From assembly GCF_011046245.1 (NCBI RefSeq), contig NZ_CP049244.1, positions 248,001 through 312,000 of the forward strand: a DNA stretch of 64,000 nucleotides, in the 5' to 3' direction. Position numbers and translations under genes: made by a program. The DNA comes from Allorhizobium pseudoryzae. Lineage in GTDB: Bacteria > Pseudomonadota > Alphaproteobacteria > Rhizobiales > Rhizobiaceae. Of this stretch, positions 1 through 8,761 are shown in pieces (position 1 is the first letter of the stretch; every line of letters begins with the position of its first letter). The notes under the pieces are model-generated. The model worked only from the letters and a program-made list of their open reading frames with translations, had not been told where the DNA came from and ran no database searches.

Positions 1-2
1 TG

Positions 3-2042
3 TTGTCGAAGACGTATAATCGCGGCGACCGGGCAGGCAACGTCTCGATCAACATGAATGGCCGGGTGGAAACGCACGGCAATCAGGCGCCCGGTATTCA
101 TGCGGCAATGCTCGATGGCGACTATTCGTGGCGAAGCGAACAATCGCATCGCCGTATGTCGATCGAGGTGCTTGGTAGCCTGGATACCTTCGGAACTGCC
201 TCGCATGGGATCGTAGCGGAGTTGTCTGGTAATACATCTCGCCCGGAAAAGCAGACATCCGTGAACATCACGGTCGCGCGGGGCGCAAGGGTTGCAGTCT
301 CCGGACAGGGATCGGATGCGATCCACATCAGCAATGCAACACCTTCGCACATCGCGGCCACCACCATCGACAATGCCGGCACCGTGGCGAGCAAAAGTGG
401 TTTTGCCATCGTCAGCGACCAGAAAACAAGCGTGATCAATTCCGGAACCTTGACCGGCTCTATCAAGGCCGCGGGCCCGGTCTGGGCCTTCAAGGGCGAC
501 CTGCGCGGCATCTCGCTCGTCAATACGGCGAGTGGCTCGCTGTTGCCAGGCTCGACCATCGACCTTGGCATCGACAGCCTTGCTGTCCTCGGTTTGCCCG
601 ACTATGGGCACCTCCAGAATTTTGGGCTTCTGTCGCCCGGAGGACGTGGAGCGATCCAGGTCACCACGCTGCAGGGCGCGTATGTTGGCGCACAGGGATC
701 AACGCTTGAAGTCGATCTTGATATGCGTGGGGGAACATCAGACCGGCTTGAGGCAAGCAGTAGCGTCCAGTTGAACGGCGCGGTTCGCCCGCGATTGACA
801 TCTTTTGGCCGCACGCGACAATTCACCATCGTCAAAGCACCCTTTCCGTTCGACATGGCGATGAACGCGGCGGCTCTTGATACGCCGGTTGTCGACTACT
901 CGCTTAGTCTGCATCGATATGGCTTCCAAGGGTGGGATGCTGACGTTACCGTCAACAGCGTGAACTTTGCCGCACCAGGTCTTTCGGATCATGATGCCGT
1001 TGCAGCATCCTGGCTCAATGACCGCCTGTCGGACGGTGATACAGATGCCGACATGGTGACGCTCGCCAATGCGGAAACGCTGGCAGACTATCAGAACCTG
1101 CTCGATTCCTATGCCAGCGAGCACGCGACTCAGCAGGTCGCAGGGCTGCGCGCCTCCGCATCAGGTTTTCAGTCTGGAATGCTCAGCTGTGGTCAGATCG
1201 GTGCAGGTATGACGGCAATCGATGAAGGCGAGTGCACGTGGGGCAAAGCCTCTTCCCGCTGGTTGGAATATGATGGTGGCTATTCCGGTGACGGCCGTGA
1301 TGACCGCTCACGTCTTCTTTCGTTTGGAAGCCAGTATGTGGTGGATGATCACTGGCGGCTTGGCTTTGCAGCGGGCTATGAAACGCTGACGTCTCAGGCT
1401 CGGCTTGCAAACTCCGAAACGCAGGCGGCGCATATCGGGGCCATTGCCAAATATCAGCAGGGCAACGCGCTGTTTGCCATCGGTCTGTCCTATGGTCACG
1501 GCTGGACGGATTCCAGCCGTTCCATTCCGCTCTCAACGGGCCTGACGGCCCGCGCAAGCCACGATACCGACTGGCTTCAGGCGCGCTTCAGAGCCGCCTA
1601 TCTTCTGCCCGCAGGGTCGTTCTATCTGAAGCCCAGCGTGGATCTGGACGTCAACTATATCCGCAGCGGCGGCTATACGGAGACGGGCGCACCAGGTTAC
1701 AACCTGATGATCGCTGCCTATGACGATGTCATGGTTTCCGTGACCCCGAGCATCGAAATCGGCACGGACCTGACAGTGTCGGAGCACCTCCAGATGCGAC
1801 CATTCGCATTCGCAGGAGTGCAGCACAGCGCCGACACCACAGTGTCCAGCAACGTCAAATTCTCGCCGACATCCCATCAGTATTCGCGTCAATTCGACAC
1901 CGACAAGTGGGTTGCCACCTTCGGCGCCGGCATCAGTCTGTTTTCCGACGACCGGGTGTCTCTCGATCTCCGCTACGATGGCACCTATGGAGAAAACGTC
2001 TTGTCGCATGCGGTCGCGGCAAAGCTTCGGGTCGATTTTTGA
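3..2042 (+). CDS. autotransporter, C-terminal part (5' end outside window)
   Basis: This is the 3' part of a type V (autotransporter) outer-membrane protein. The frame is open to the left edge, so the real start and signal peptide lie outside the window. About the first 330 visible residues look like passenger, with short repetitive beta-type segments such as IDNAGTVASKSGFAIV and VINSGTLTGSI. The last 280 or so residues form the beta-barrel domain, with alternating aromatic strands such as SRWLEYDGGYSGDG and YQQGNALFAIGLSYGHG. The protein ends in LRVDF, the terminal phenylalanine expected for BAM-inserted barrels. The substrate or adhesive role cannot be read from the sequence. Confidence 0.85.
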   Translation: MSKTYNRGDRAGNVSINMNGRVETHGNQAPGIHAAMLDGDYSWRSEQSHRRMSIEVLGSLDTFGTASHGIVAELSGNTSRPEKQTSVNITVARGARVAVSGQGSDAIHISNATPSHIAATTIDNAGTVASKSGFAIVSDQKTSVINSGTLTGSIKAAGPVWAFKGDLRGISLVNTASGSLLPGSTIDLGIDSLAVLGLPDYGHLQNFGLLSPGGRGAIQVTTLQGAYVGAQGSTLEVDLDMRGGTSDRLEASSSVQLNGAVRPRLTSFGRTRQFTIVKAPFPFDMAMNAAALDTPVVDYSLSLHRYGFQGWDADVTVNSVNFAAPGLSDHDAVAASWLNDRLSDGDTDADMVTLANAETLADYQNLLDSYASEHATQQVAGLRASASGFQSGMLSCGQIGAGMTAIDEGECTWGKASSRWLEYDGGYSGDGRDDRSRLLSFGSQYVVDDHWRLGFAAGYETLTSQARLANSETQAAHIGAIAKYQQGNALFAIGLSYGHGWTDSSRSIPLSTGLTARASHDTDWLQARFRAAYLLPAGSFYLKPSVDLDVNYIRSGGYTETGAPGYNLMIAAYDDVMVSVTPSIEIGTDLTVSEHLQMRPFAFAGVQHSADTTVSSNVKFSPTSHQYSRQFDTDKWVATFGAGISLFSDDRVSLDLRYDGTYGENVLSHAVAAKLRVDF

Positions 2043-2109
2043 TGATCCGTGGCACTCGGCATGAACAACAGGCGGCAGGCCGCTATTCCGCGTAGGACGG
2101 ACAAAAAAT

Positions 2110-2132
2110 GGGGCGCCGAGGGGTGGTGCCCC
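2110..2132 (-). terminator. rho-independent terminator of the upstream SorC gene
   Basis: An 8-bp GC stem with one G-U pair (GGGGCGCC against GGTGCCCC, 7-nt loop) is followed on the minus strand by a run of six T. It lies about 180 nt beyond the stop of the minus-strand SorC gene. It may also slow read-through from the convergent autotransporter gene. The rest of the 2043-2310 gap shows nothing I recognise. Confidence 0.6.
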
Positions 2133-2310
2133 TGCGTCTCCGTATCAAGCCGCACTCTCCGGCTGTCAGCCTCCACCAGCGCCAGAGAAACCGTTCCTGA
2201 TCGTGGAGATACACGTCATCAGGGCGGATGCATATCCCCCGCGACGATGTTCCCACCATTGCCACAATGCTGCGTCGTGTGCTCGATCGTCGAACGGTGG
2301 GCGCCAAGTT

Positions 2311-3312
2311 CTATCCCGGTGGGCGCCGCGTGCTTTTCGGCCGAGCTGCCACCAGACCCGTGGCAATACTGTGGTCGATGACCAACGTGGTGGCTATGCC
2401 GGCCTGCAGGAGGGCCAGCAGCGGCTTTGTCTTGGCCGTTCCAGCGGCCACAACGACGTTGTCTGCCTTTTGCAGATCTTCGAATTCAATTCCCGTATGG
2501 CGGTCATTCAGTTCGGTATCAGCACGTGAACCATCCGCCTTGAGGAAATGTCCGGCCACTTCGCAGACGGCCCCGGCTTCGCGCGCTCTCTTCAGATCTT
2601 CCGCGGAAATGCCGGACGCCATAAAGAAGCTGCCGGTTTCATCACAGCCGCCACAGGAGATTACATTGAAGTCCGTTGAGGCCATCTCCGCAAGGACAGG
2701 ACGGATGTACGGATCGGCCTTCAACGCGGCACATGTCTCTTGAAGACCGAGCACGAAGGGTATCGGCAGGGTGCGGGCGGTGCCGCCGACGATCTGCGCC
2801 ATTTCGAGGCTGAGGGAATAGGCACTCGTGCCGTCATCGTTATGCGACGCTCCCATCAGTGCCACAACTCGTGAATCGGGCTTCGACAGGACCCGCATGG
2901 CGTCGATCGTCCGACGCACCGTCGTGCCGCCACCCACGCCAACCGACACATTGCGCGTGTTCAGGATGCGCCTTCCGATATAGTTCGCCGCAGCAATACC
3001 GACGGCATCCTTGCGCTGGGGATCGAGCAGCGGATCGTCCGGATTGGCGGCGTCTGCCGGCGGGGTGAGGATGCAACGTCCTAAACCGTAGCTGGCGGCA
3101 ATCCAGTCGCCCAGCGCCAGTGTTTCCGCCATCTGATGTTCGAGACTGATCTTGACGAGGCCGCTCTCACGGGCGCTGGAGAGCATGCGCACAACCTTGG
3201 TTCGCGACACCTCAAGACGACGGGCAACCTCTTCCTGCCCCAATCCATGCACGTAATAGAGCCACGCCGCCATTACGTGCAGGTCATGATCGTCAGAGCG
3301 TATACGCGCCAT
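2311..3312 (-). CDS. SorC/DeoR-family sugar-binding transcriptional regulator
   Basis: This 333-residue regulator has an N-terminal helix-turn-helix (LGQEEVARRLEVSRTKVVRM). A SorC-type effector-binding domain follows, resembling a sugar-phosphate isomerase, with the typical VGVGGGTTVRRTIDAM segment. I chose the ATG at 3312 because GGAGAGGAA lies just upstream; the longer frame back to 3453 has no ribosome binding site. It is divergent from the PTS operon, so it most likely controls that operon in response to the phosphorylated PTS product (inference). About 11 residues after the usual family end are arginine- and proline-rich, probably an unimportant extension. Confidence 0.85.
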   Translation of the reverse strand: MARIRSDDHDLHVMAAWLYYVHGLGQEEVARRLEVSRTKVVRMLSSARESGLVKISLEHQMAETLALGDWIAASYGLGRCILTPPADAANPDDPLLDPQRKDAVGIAAANYIGRRILNTRNVSVGVGGGTTVRRTIDAMRVLSKPDSRVVALMGASHNDDGTSAYSLSLEMAQIVGGTARTLPIPFVLGLQETCAALKADPYIRPVLAEMASTDFNVISCGGCDETGSFFMASGISAEDLKRAREAGAVCEVAGHFLKADGSRADTELNDRHTGIEFEDLQKADNVVVAAGTAKTKPLLALLQAGIATTLVIDHSIATGLVAARPKSTRRPPG

Positions 3313-3374
3313 CAGTTCCTCTCCCCGATTCATCCGCAGCAGTATGGCGCAACTTTGTCGAGACACAAAGGCGC

Positions 3375-3398
3375 CGCACATTTGCGCACTTAACGCAC
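3375..3398. promoter_or_regulatory. triple CGCAC direct repeat, candidate SorC operator
   Basis: CGCAC occurs at 3375, 3385 and 3394, a spacing close to one helical turn. The array sits directly upstream of the -35 box of the predicted PTS promoter and between the divergent SorC and gatC genes. Multimeric SorC proteins often bind repeated half-sites, so this is a natural candidate operator. The assignment rests on position and repetition only. Confidence 0.35.
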
Positions 3399-3400
3399 AC

Positions 3401-3429
3401 TTGACACAGGCGTTCCGTGCGAACAATAT
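3401..3429 (+). promoter_or_regulatory. predicted sigma70 promoter of the PTS operon
   Basis: TTGACA at 3401-3406 is followed after 17 nt by CAATAT at 3424-3429. The -35 is a perfect consensus and the -10 is weak, which would suit an activated promoter. It lies about 75 nt upstream of the gatC start. Confidence 0.4.
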
Positions 3430-3503
3430 GGTCGCCGACGAACAAAAGTGCAATCAGGGGAGTGAGTGCACGATCGTCGGTCTTTCACGTGAGGGAGGAT
3501 AAC

Positions 3504-4928
3504 GTGGACGCAGTTCTAAGCGGCCTGAAGGCCATTATTGACGACCTGGGAGCCACGGTGCTCCTGCCCATCATGATCTTTGTTATCGGCTTGGTTCTGG
3601 GCGCCAAACCCGGCAAGGCGTTTCGTGCCGGTGTCACGATTGGCGTTGCCTTCATCGGCATCAATCTCGTCATCGGGCTGATGTGGACGAATCTGAGCGA
3701 TGTCGCTCAGGCGATCGCCACGAACACGGGCGTCAAGCGTGATGTGGTGGATGTGGGCTGGCCCTCGTCTGCGGCCATTGCCTTTGGCTCACAGGTTGGC
3801 CTCTGGGTCATACCGATCGGTATCGCCGTCAACGTTGCTCTGCTTCTGGCCGGCTGGACCCGTACGCTGAATGTGGACGTCTGGAATTTCTGGCACTTCG
3901 CCTTTGTCGGCTCGCTTGTTACCGCGGCGACAGGCTCCCTGCCCTACGGGCTTGTAGCAGCCGCGCTCATGGCGGCGCTTTCGTTGTTCTTCGCCGACTG
4001 GAGCGCAAAACCCGTACAGGCCTTTTATGGTCTGCCCGGCGTTTCTGTCCCGCATCTTCTGTCGGCGCAGATCCTGCCCATCGCGATCCTGACCAACTGG
4101 ATGATCGAGCGAATTCCGGGTCTGCGCGATATCGATCTGTCCACCGATCACATCCAGAAGCGCCTGGGCGTCGCCGGCGAACCCGTCATTCTCGGCCTCA
4201 TCATTGGTCTCGTTCTCGGTCTGGTGGGCTTCTGGAATCCGGCAGATATTCCGGGCATGACCGCCAAAGTGCTGAAGGCTGGCATCAATCTGGCCGCGGT
4301 GATGTTGCTGCTACCCCGCATGGTTAAGATCCTGATGGAGGGACTGATCCCGGTTTCGGAAGCGGCCCGTGAGTTCGTGCAGAAGCGGGCCGGCGACCGA
4401 CAGATCAACATCGGGCTCGATTCTGCGATCCTGATCGGCCATCCGGCGGCGATCTCGTCGGCTCTGTTGCTCGTACCCATCGCGATTGTCCTGTCGATCA
4501 TCCTCCCCGGCAACCGCGTCATTCTGTTTGCCGATCTGGCGGTCATCCCCTTCGTTGTCGCTCTGGCAGCCCCGATCGTGCGCGGCAACGTGCTGCGCAT
4601 GGTCATCATCGGCACGATTACGCTCACCATCGGTTTCTACATCGCCGGTGCGCTGGCGCCCCTCTTCACCTCGGCCGCCGGTAGTGCCGGCTTCACGATG
4701 CCGGCCAATGCCAGCCAGATTACCGCCATCGGCGATGGCTTCGTCTGGATCGGCTTTGTCGTCGTCGAACTGTTCAGCGGTCTCGGTTGGCTCGCGGCCC
4801 CCATCATCGCTGTGGTGATCGGCCTCTGCATGTGGCTGCTGAAGGTGCGTGCAGGCGCCATGGAAGCCCTCGCTTCGGCAAGTCCGGAGAAAACCACGCA
4901 ATCCACCACCAGCAGGGTATCTGCATGA
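3504..4928 (+). CDS. gatC: PTS galactitol-type transporter subunit IIC
   Basis: This is an integral membrane permease of the galactitol (EIIC-GAT) family, 474 residues, composed almost wholly of hydrophobic helices. The N-terminal half has LGATVLLPIMIFVIGLVLGA. The region around residue 120 has the NVDVWNFWHFAFVG stretch typical of the family. The start is the GTG at 3504, preceded by GAGGGAGGA; in-frame codons further upstream lack a Shine-Dalgarno. It translocates and, with IIA and IIB, phosphorylates a polyol or sugar. Galactitol is the family name only, because no galactitol-phosphate enzymes are nearby. Its stop overlaps the IIA start (ATGA). Confidence 0.88.
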   Translation: MDAVLSGLKAIIDDLGATVLLPIMIFVIGLVLGAKPGKAFRAGVTIGVAFIGINLVIGLMWTNLSDVAQAIATNTGVKRDVVDVGWPSSAAIAFGSQVGLWVIPIGIAVNVALLLAGWTRTLNVDVWNFWHFAFVGSLVTAATGSLPYGLVAAALMAALSLFFADWSAKPVQAFYGLPGVSVPHLLSAQILPIAILTNWMIERIPGLRDIDLSTDHIQKRLGVAGEPVILGLIIGLVLGLVGFWNPADIPGMTAKVLKAGINLAAVMLLLPRMVKILMEGLIPVSEAAREFVQKRAGDRQINIGLDSAILIGHPAAISSALLLVPIAIVLSIILPGNRVILFADLAVIPFVVALAAPIVRGNVLRMVIIGTITLTIGFYIAGALAPLFTSAAGSAGFTMPANASQITAIGDGFVWIGFVVVELFSGLGWLAAPIIAVVIGLCMWLLKVRAGAMEALASASPEKTTQSTTSRVSA

Positions 4929-5413
4929 CAGACAGCATGAACGCGACGAACTTCCTCTTGAAAGAGGACATCTTCATCGGGCTCAACGTCCGAAACGCAG
5001 ATGAGGTGATCGGCCAGTTGGCCGATCACCTTCTCCGCCGCGGCAAGGTTCGCCCGAGCTATCGCGGGGCGGTCGAGCAACGCGAGCGGGAGATGCCGAC
5101 GGGCCTGCCGCTGGAGGATGGTCTGGCCGTGGCGGTACCCCATACGGATCCGGAGCATGTGCTTCTGTCCGGAGCGGCGGTTGCCACGTTGAAGGAGCCC
5201 GTGACCTTCCGCAGCATGGACGATCCGGACAAGGAACTGCCGGTCCGCCTTGTCTTCATGCTCGCCCTTCACAGCAAGGAAGAGCAACTCGACATGCTGT
5301 CTGCCATCGGCGGGCTCATCCAGGACAACAAAACGCTTCACTCTTTGTGCGAAGCAAAAGACAGTGGTCAGATCTATGCTGACATCGATCGATATCTCAA
5401 ACTGGGAGGTTGA
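4925..5413 (+). CDS. gatA: PTS galactitol/fructose-type IIA component
   Basis: This cytoplasmic phosphocarrier of 162 residues is of the PTS EIIA type 2 (fructose/mannitol/GatA) fold. The phospho-accepting histidine is H73 in the VPHTD motif, inside the conserved LPLEDGLAVAVPHTDPEHV block. It should take phosphate from the HPr domain of the fusion protein at 5721 and pass it to IIB. It is translationally coupled to gatC by a 4-nt ATGA overlap and lies 7 nt before gatB. Confidence 0.9.
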   Translation: MTDSMNATNFLLKEDIFIGLNVRNADEVIGQLADHLLRRGKVRPSYRGAVEQREREMPTGLPLEDGLAVAVPHTDPEHVLLSGAAVATLKEPVTFRSMDDPDKELPVRLVFMLALHSKEEQLDMLSAIGGLIQDNKTLHSLCEAKDSGQIYADIDRYLKLGG

Positions 5414-5420
5414 GAGCACC

Positions 5421-5705
5421 ATGACCAAGAAAACAGTCCTCGTCGCCTGCGGCACCGCCGTCGCCACGTCCACCGTCGTTGCCGCCGCGATTACGGACGC
5501 GATGGGAGATCGCGGCATCGACGTCGAGACACGGCAATGCAAGGCAACCGAGGTGCCGAGCATGCTTGATGGCGTAGACCTTATCGTGTCCACCACGCCT
5601 CTGCCGCCGAACCTGCCAAAGCCCGCCATCGTCACCCTCGCCTTTCTGACGGGCATCGGTCGCGATGCAGAGATCAACAGAATCGCCGACATCCTGCGAG
5701 CTTGA
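5421..5705 (+). CDS. gatB: PTS galactitol-type IIB component
   Basis: A small 94-residue cytoplasmic phosphocarrier. The active-site cysteine is C10 in VACGTAVATST, the GatB-type phosphate loop. A longer frame starts further upstream but overlaps gatA; the ATG at 5421, seven nt after the gatA stop, gives the standard family length. It phosphorylates the substrate during transport through GatC. Confidence 0.9.
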   Translation: MTKKTVLVACGTAVATSTVVAAAITDAMGDRGIDVETRQCKATEVPSMLDGVDLIVSTTPLPPNLPKPAIVTLAFLTGIGRDAEINRIADILRA

Positions 5706-5720
5706 GCCAGAGGTGTATCG

Positions 5721-7685
5721 ATGGAAATCCAGCGCGCCGTGCGCGTCGCGGTTCCGGGAGGTATTCATGCCAGACCGGCGGCCGAGATCGTAAAACTGTC
5801 CAAGGGCTATAACAGCGAGCTCTTTCTTGAGTATCAGGGCAAATCCGCCACGACGCGCTCGTCCTTCAAGCTCATTCTGCTCAGCCTCAAGGAAGGTGCG
5901 GACATCACCATCCGAGCGATCGGCGAAGATGCCGATCGCGCCGTGGATGACATTGCCGGCTTTCTCGAAGCACGGCAGGACAACCATGCGCAGGGTGCAG
6001 CGGAGGAACCGGCTCCACCGTCGGCACCCGCCGACTGTGCTGATGGTCGGCTCGGCGCGGCCTTGCACTTGGACCGCGCAATGACAGGAATAGCGGGTGG
6101 CTCGGGTGTTGCGATCGGTCCCGCCTTTCAATTCCGGCAACCGGTGCTCGCTCCGTTTCCACCGGTCGCCGCGGATGTTGATACGGAGATTCGTGCTGCG
6201 ATGGAGGCCATGCAGCATGTGGGTCAGTCGCTTCGCCGACAAGCCGCCGCCGCCAGCGGCGGCACGGCAGAGGTGCTGAATGCGATCGCCGAGCTTTCGG
6301 CCGATCCCGAATGGCATGCGCGCATCGTCGGGCTGATCCGGAGTGGCCGCAGCGCCGGTGCGGCAATCCTCACTGCTGGAAAAGACCTCGCAGAAGAACT
6401 GGCCGCCCTTGAGGATACCTATGCCCGGGCGCGCTCGGAAGACATCGCCAGCTTGACACGGCTGACGGCGCTGCAATTGCAGGGCAAACAGCCGATAAGC
6501 CTCAACGAGGTGCCCACAGGCAGCATCCTGGTTGCCGATGAAATCAGTGCCGCCGAAGCAGGAGGCACCGATCTTTCGCGGCTTGCGGGCATCGTTACCC
6601 GTCATGGTTCTGCTGCCAGCCACGCGGCCATTCTGGCAAGGGCCGCCGGGGTCCCTGCGGTCTTCGGCGTCGCCGATCCGCTCGCACTCCTCGAAGGCGC
6701 CAGAGAGATCGCTCTCGATGGCGATCGCGGCCAGGTCTTTCCCAACCCGGATGCGTCGGTCCGTGCCGAAATCATAGAACAGCGTGACAGGGCCAAGGCG
6801 GAAGCCCTGGCACTGCAGGCTTTGGTCGGTGTTGCGCCCAGAACGAAGGATGGCGTCGCAATCACCGTTGCCGCAAATCTCGGTTCGGTCGAGGAGATTG
6901 CTCAAGCAAAGGCGGCCGGCGCCATGGGTGTCGGTCTTTTCCGCACCGAATTCCTGTTCATGAACAGGAACGACCTGCCAACAGAGGAAGAGCAGTTCCT
7001 CGCCTATCAACGTCTGCTGCAGGCCTTCCCGGAACATCCGGTGATCATCCGGACGTTGGACATTGGCGCAGACAAGCCGGTGCGCAGCATCGCGTTGCCG
7101 CGGGAAGACAATCCCTTTCTGGGCCTGCGCGGCATTCGACTGTGTCTCGCGCGACCGGAACTCTTTAAGCCGCAACTGCGCGCCCTCTTGCGCGCCGCCC
7201 CCTTCGGCAGACTGCATGTCATGCTGCCAATGGTGACGGGGACAAGCGAAATCGATGCAACAGTGGCGATGATCGACGAATGCCGCCGCGCGTTGATCGA
7301 CGAGGGCAAGGACGTTGCGCCCTTCGTGCTCGGCATCATGGTCGAGACCCCGGCCGCGGTTTTTGCTGCCCAAACTCTTGCCCGCAAGGTGAAGTTCTTC
7401 TCCATCGGTACCAATGATCTGACGCAATACGTCATGGCTGCCGATCGGTTGAATCCCGGCGTCGCCGACCTGTGCCGCGTCGATCAGCCGGCCGTCCTTT
7501 CCGCTATTCGCATGGTCTGCACAGCTGCAGAGCAAGCGGGCATCTGGGTCGGGGTCTGCGGGGAGGCAGCAAGTGATGCCTCAGTCGCGCAGCAGTTGAT
7601 TAGCGCCGGCGTGACGGAACTCAGCATGTCGCCAGCATCGATCCTGAAGATGAAAAATGCCATTTCCGGCCACGTCAGGGAATAA
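5721..7685 (+). CDS. HPr-Enzyme I fusion phosphotransferase
   Basis: A 654-residue fusion of HPr (residues 1-85) and PTS Enzyme I (about 120-654). The HPr active histidine is H16 in GGIHARPA. The HPr regulatory serine region is replaced by TTRSSFK. In Enzyme I the phosphohistidine is H301 in SAASHAAILAR. The PEP-binding motifs FRTEFLF, DIGADKP and SIGTNDLTQY are present, with catalytic C613 in VCGEA. It uses PEP to phosphorylate itself and then IIA. The operon is therefore energetically self-contained and does not need housekeeping EI and HPr. It is the last gene of gatCAB-FPr, 15 nt after gatB. Confidence 0.92.
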   Translation: MEIQRAVRVAVPGGIHARPAAEIVKLSKGYNSELFLEYQGKSATTRSSFKLILLSLKEGADITIRAIGEDADRAVDDIAGFLEARQDNHAQGAAEEPAPPSAPADCADGRLGAALHLDRAMTGIAGGSGVAIGPAFQFRQPVLAPFPPVAADVDTEIRAAMEAMQHVGQSLRRQAAAASGGTAEVLNAIAELSADPEWHARIVGLIRSGRSAGAAILTAGKDLAEELAALEDTYARARSEDIASLTRLTALQLQGKQPISLNEVPTGSILVADEISAAEAGGTDLSRLAGIVTRHGSAASHAAILARAAGVPAVFGVADPLALLEGAREIALDGDRGQVFPNPDASVRAEIIEQRDRAKAEALALQALVGVAPRTKDGVAITVAANLGSVEEIAQAKAAGAMGVGLFRTEFLFMNRNDLPTEEEQFLAYQRLLQAFPEHPVIIRTLDIGADKPVRSIALPREDNPFLGLRGIRLCLARPELFKPQLRALLRAAPFGRLHVMLPMVTGTSEIDATVAMIDECRRALIDEGKDVAPFVLGIMVETPAAVFAAQTLARKVKFFSIGTNDLTQYVMAADRLNPGVADLCRVDQPAVLSAIRMVCTAAEQAGIWVGVCGEAASDASVAQQLISAGVTELSMSPASILKMKNAISGHVRE

Positions 7686-7703
7686 ACAACAAAAAGATGA
7701 ACC

Positions 7704-7730
7704 GCTCCCCCCAACAAGAATGGAGGGGGC
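7704..7730. terminator. stem-loop between convergent PTS operon and SorC gene
   Basis: Nine-nt arms (GCTCCCCCC and GGAGGGGGC) pair with one mismatch and one G-U around a 9-nt loop. It lies between the stops of the plus-strand PTS operon (7685) and the minus-strand SorC gene (7778). A run of five T follows on the minus strand only after about ten bases, so termination strength is uncertain. Confidence 0.4.
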
Positions 7731-7777
7731 TCTTCCATCGGCACCCGCCGCACAGTCACAACAATCGTGACACGCGG

Positions 7778-8737
7778 TCAGGCAATCAGCGACCGTGCCG
7801 TCTGTTCGTCCGTGATGAAGGTGGTTGGATCGACAATGCGGATCGCTCCCCGTAGCGCCAGAATCTTCTCCCTGCCGCCAGAAATCAGCACGCGTTCCGG
7901 CGTGCGCCGCAGACGGGACAGACTGGCGGACACCACACGGGAGTTCACATCGTGATTGACGATTTCGCCGGCCTCGTTGATGAAATTATAAAGCACGTCC
8001 CCCACCGCGCCGGCTTCCATCAGAGAGCGCCGATCCGACTCGGAAATATAGCCTGCGCGGTAGCTGGTCGTCAGCGTTGAAATGCCGCCGACGGAGAGAA
8101 GCGCCACATCCAGCTTGTCCGCCATCTCGAAGATTGCAGACAATCCGCAGCGTTCAAGAAGCGCATGCTTTGTCTCGGGACTGTCGACCACCGCCGGCGC
8201 CGGAATGAGGAAGCCTTCCCCCTGAAACAGTTCTGCGAACTGCCAGGCGAATTCGGCCGGGTTGAAACGGCGCGCAGCGGCAATCCCACCCAGCAGCGAC
8301 ACCACGCGGAAATCATCGAGCGCGCTTCCGAGGATAAAGGGCAGCGTGTTGTAGAGTGTCTGGCCCCAGCCGACGCCGACGGACATGCCGGATTTCATCA
8401 GCCCGGAGATAAAGCTACCCGCGGCTGCCGCAATCACCTTGACAGGATCGGCCTGCGGATCATCGAACGGCGCGACGATGACGCGCTTGATCTCGTAGTG
8501 CAACTCGAGTGCGCGCTCGAGTTCGGTCAACTCCGCCAGCGGCGAGGAAATCGTAACGCGCACTTCATTTCGCCGCCGTGCCTCGGCCAGCGCGCGCACG
8601 ACCATGATGCGGTTGATGCCCAGAATCGACGCGACCTCGTTCTGGGTCTTGCCTTCGACGTGATAGAGCCAGACGGCCTTGGCCCTTAGGCGATCGGCTT
8701 CGTTCTGCATCCCAGCCGGCCTCATCGCCTCCTGCAT
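7778..8737 (-). CDS. SorC-family sugar-binding transcriptional regulator
   Basis: A 319-residue SorC-type regulator. The N-terminal winged HTH contains KTQNEVASILGINRIMVVRAL. The effector domain has VGVGWGQTLYNTLPF and ends in the usual FITDEQTARSLIA. I chose the ATG at 8737 (GGAG eight nt upstream) over a GTG three codons earlier. It lies 24 nt after the E2 gene on the same strand and so is probably the last gene of the oxidoreductase-E1-E2 operon. It likely senses a phosphorylated intermediate of that pathway (inference). It is only distantly similar to the SorC protein at 2311. Confidence 0.87.
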   Translation of the reverse strand: MQEAMRPAGMQNEADRLRAKAVWLYHVEGKTQNEVASILGINRIMVVRALAEARRRNEVRVTISSPLAELTELERALELHYEIKRVIVAPFDDPQADPVKVIAAAAGSFISGLMKSGMSVGVGWGQTLYNTLPFILGSALDDFRVVSLLGGIAAARRFNPAEFAWQFAELFQGEGFLIPAPAVVDSPETKHALLERCGLSAIFEMADKLDVALLSVGGISTLTTSYRAGYISESDRRSLMEAGAVGDVLYNFINEAGEIVNHDVNSRVVSASLSRLRRTPERVLISGGREKILALRGAIRIVDPTTFITDEQTARSLIA

Positions 8738-8761
8738 CCGCAACACTCCTGGTGATGTGCC

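Noticed and set aside
5397..7535. 712-codon minus-strand frame across the HPr-EI fusion
   Set aside because: It is antisense to a gene with complete catalytic motifs and its translation shows no domain; GC-rich codon use opens such frames.
3504..7685. A galactitol catabolic operon
   Set aside because: Only transport and phosphorelay genes are present; no galactitol-phosphate dehydrogenase or tagatose-bisphosphate aldolase, so the substrate is not assigned.
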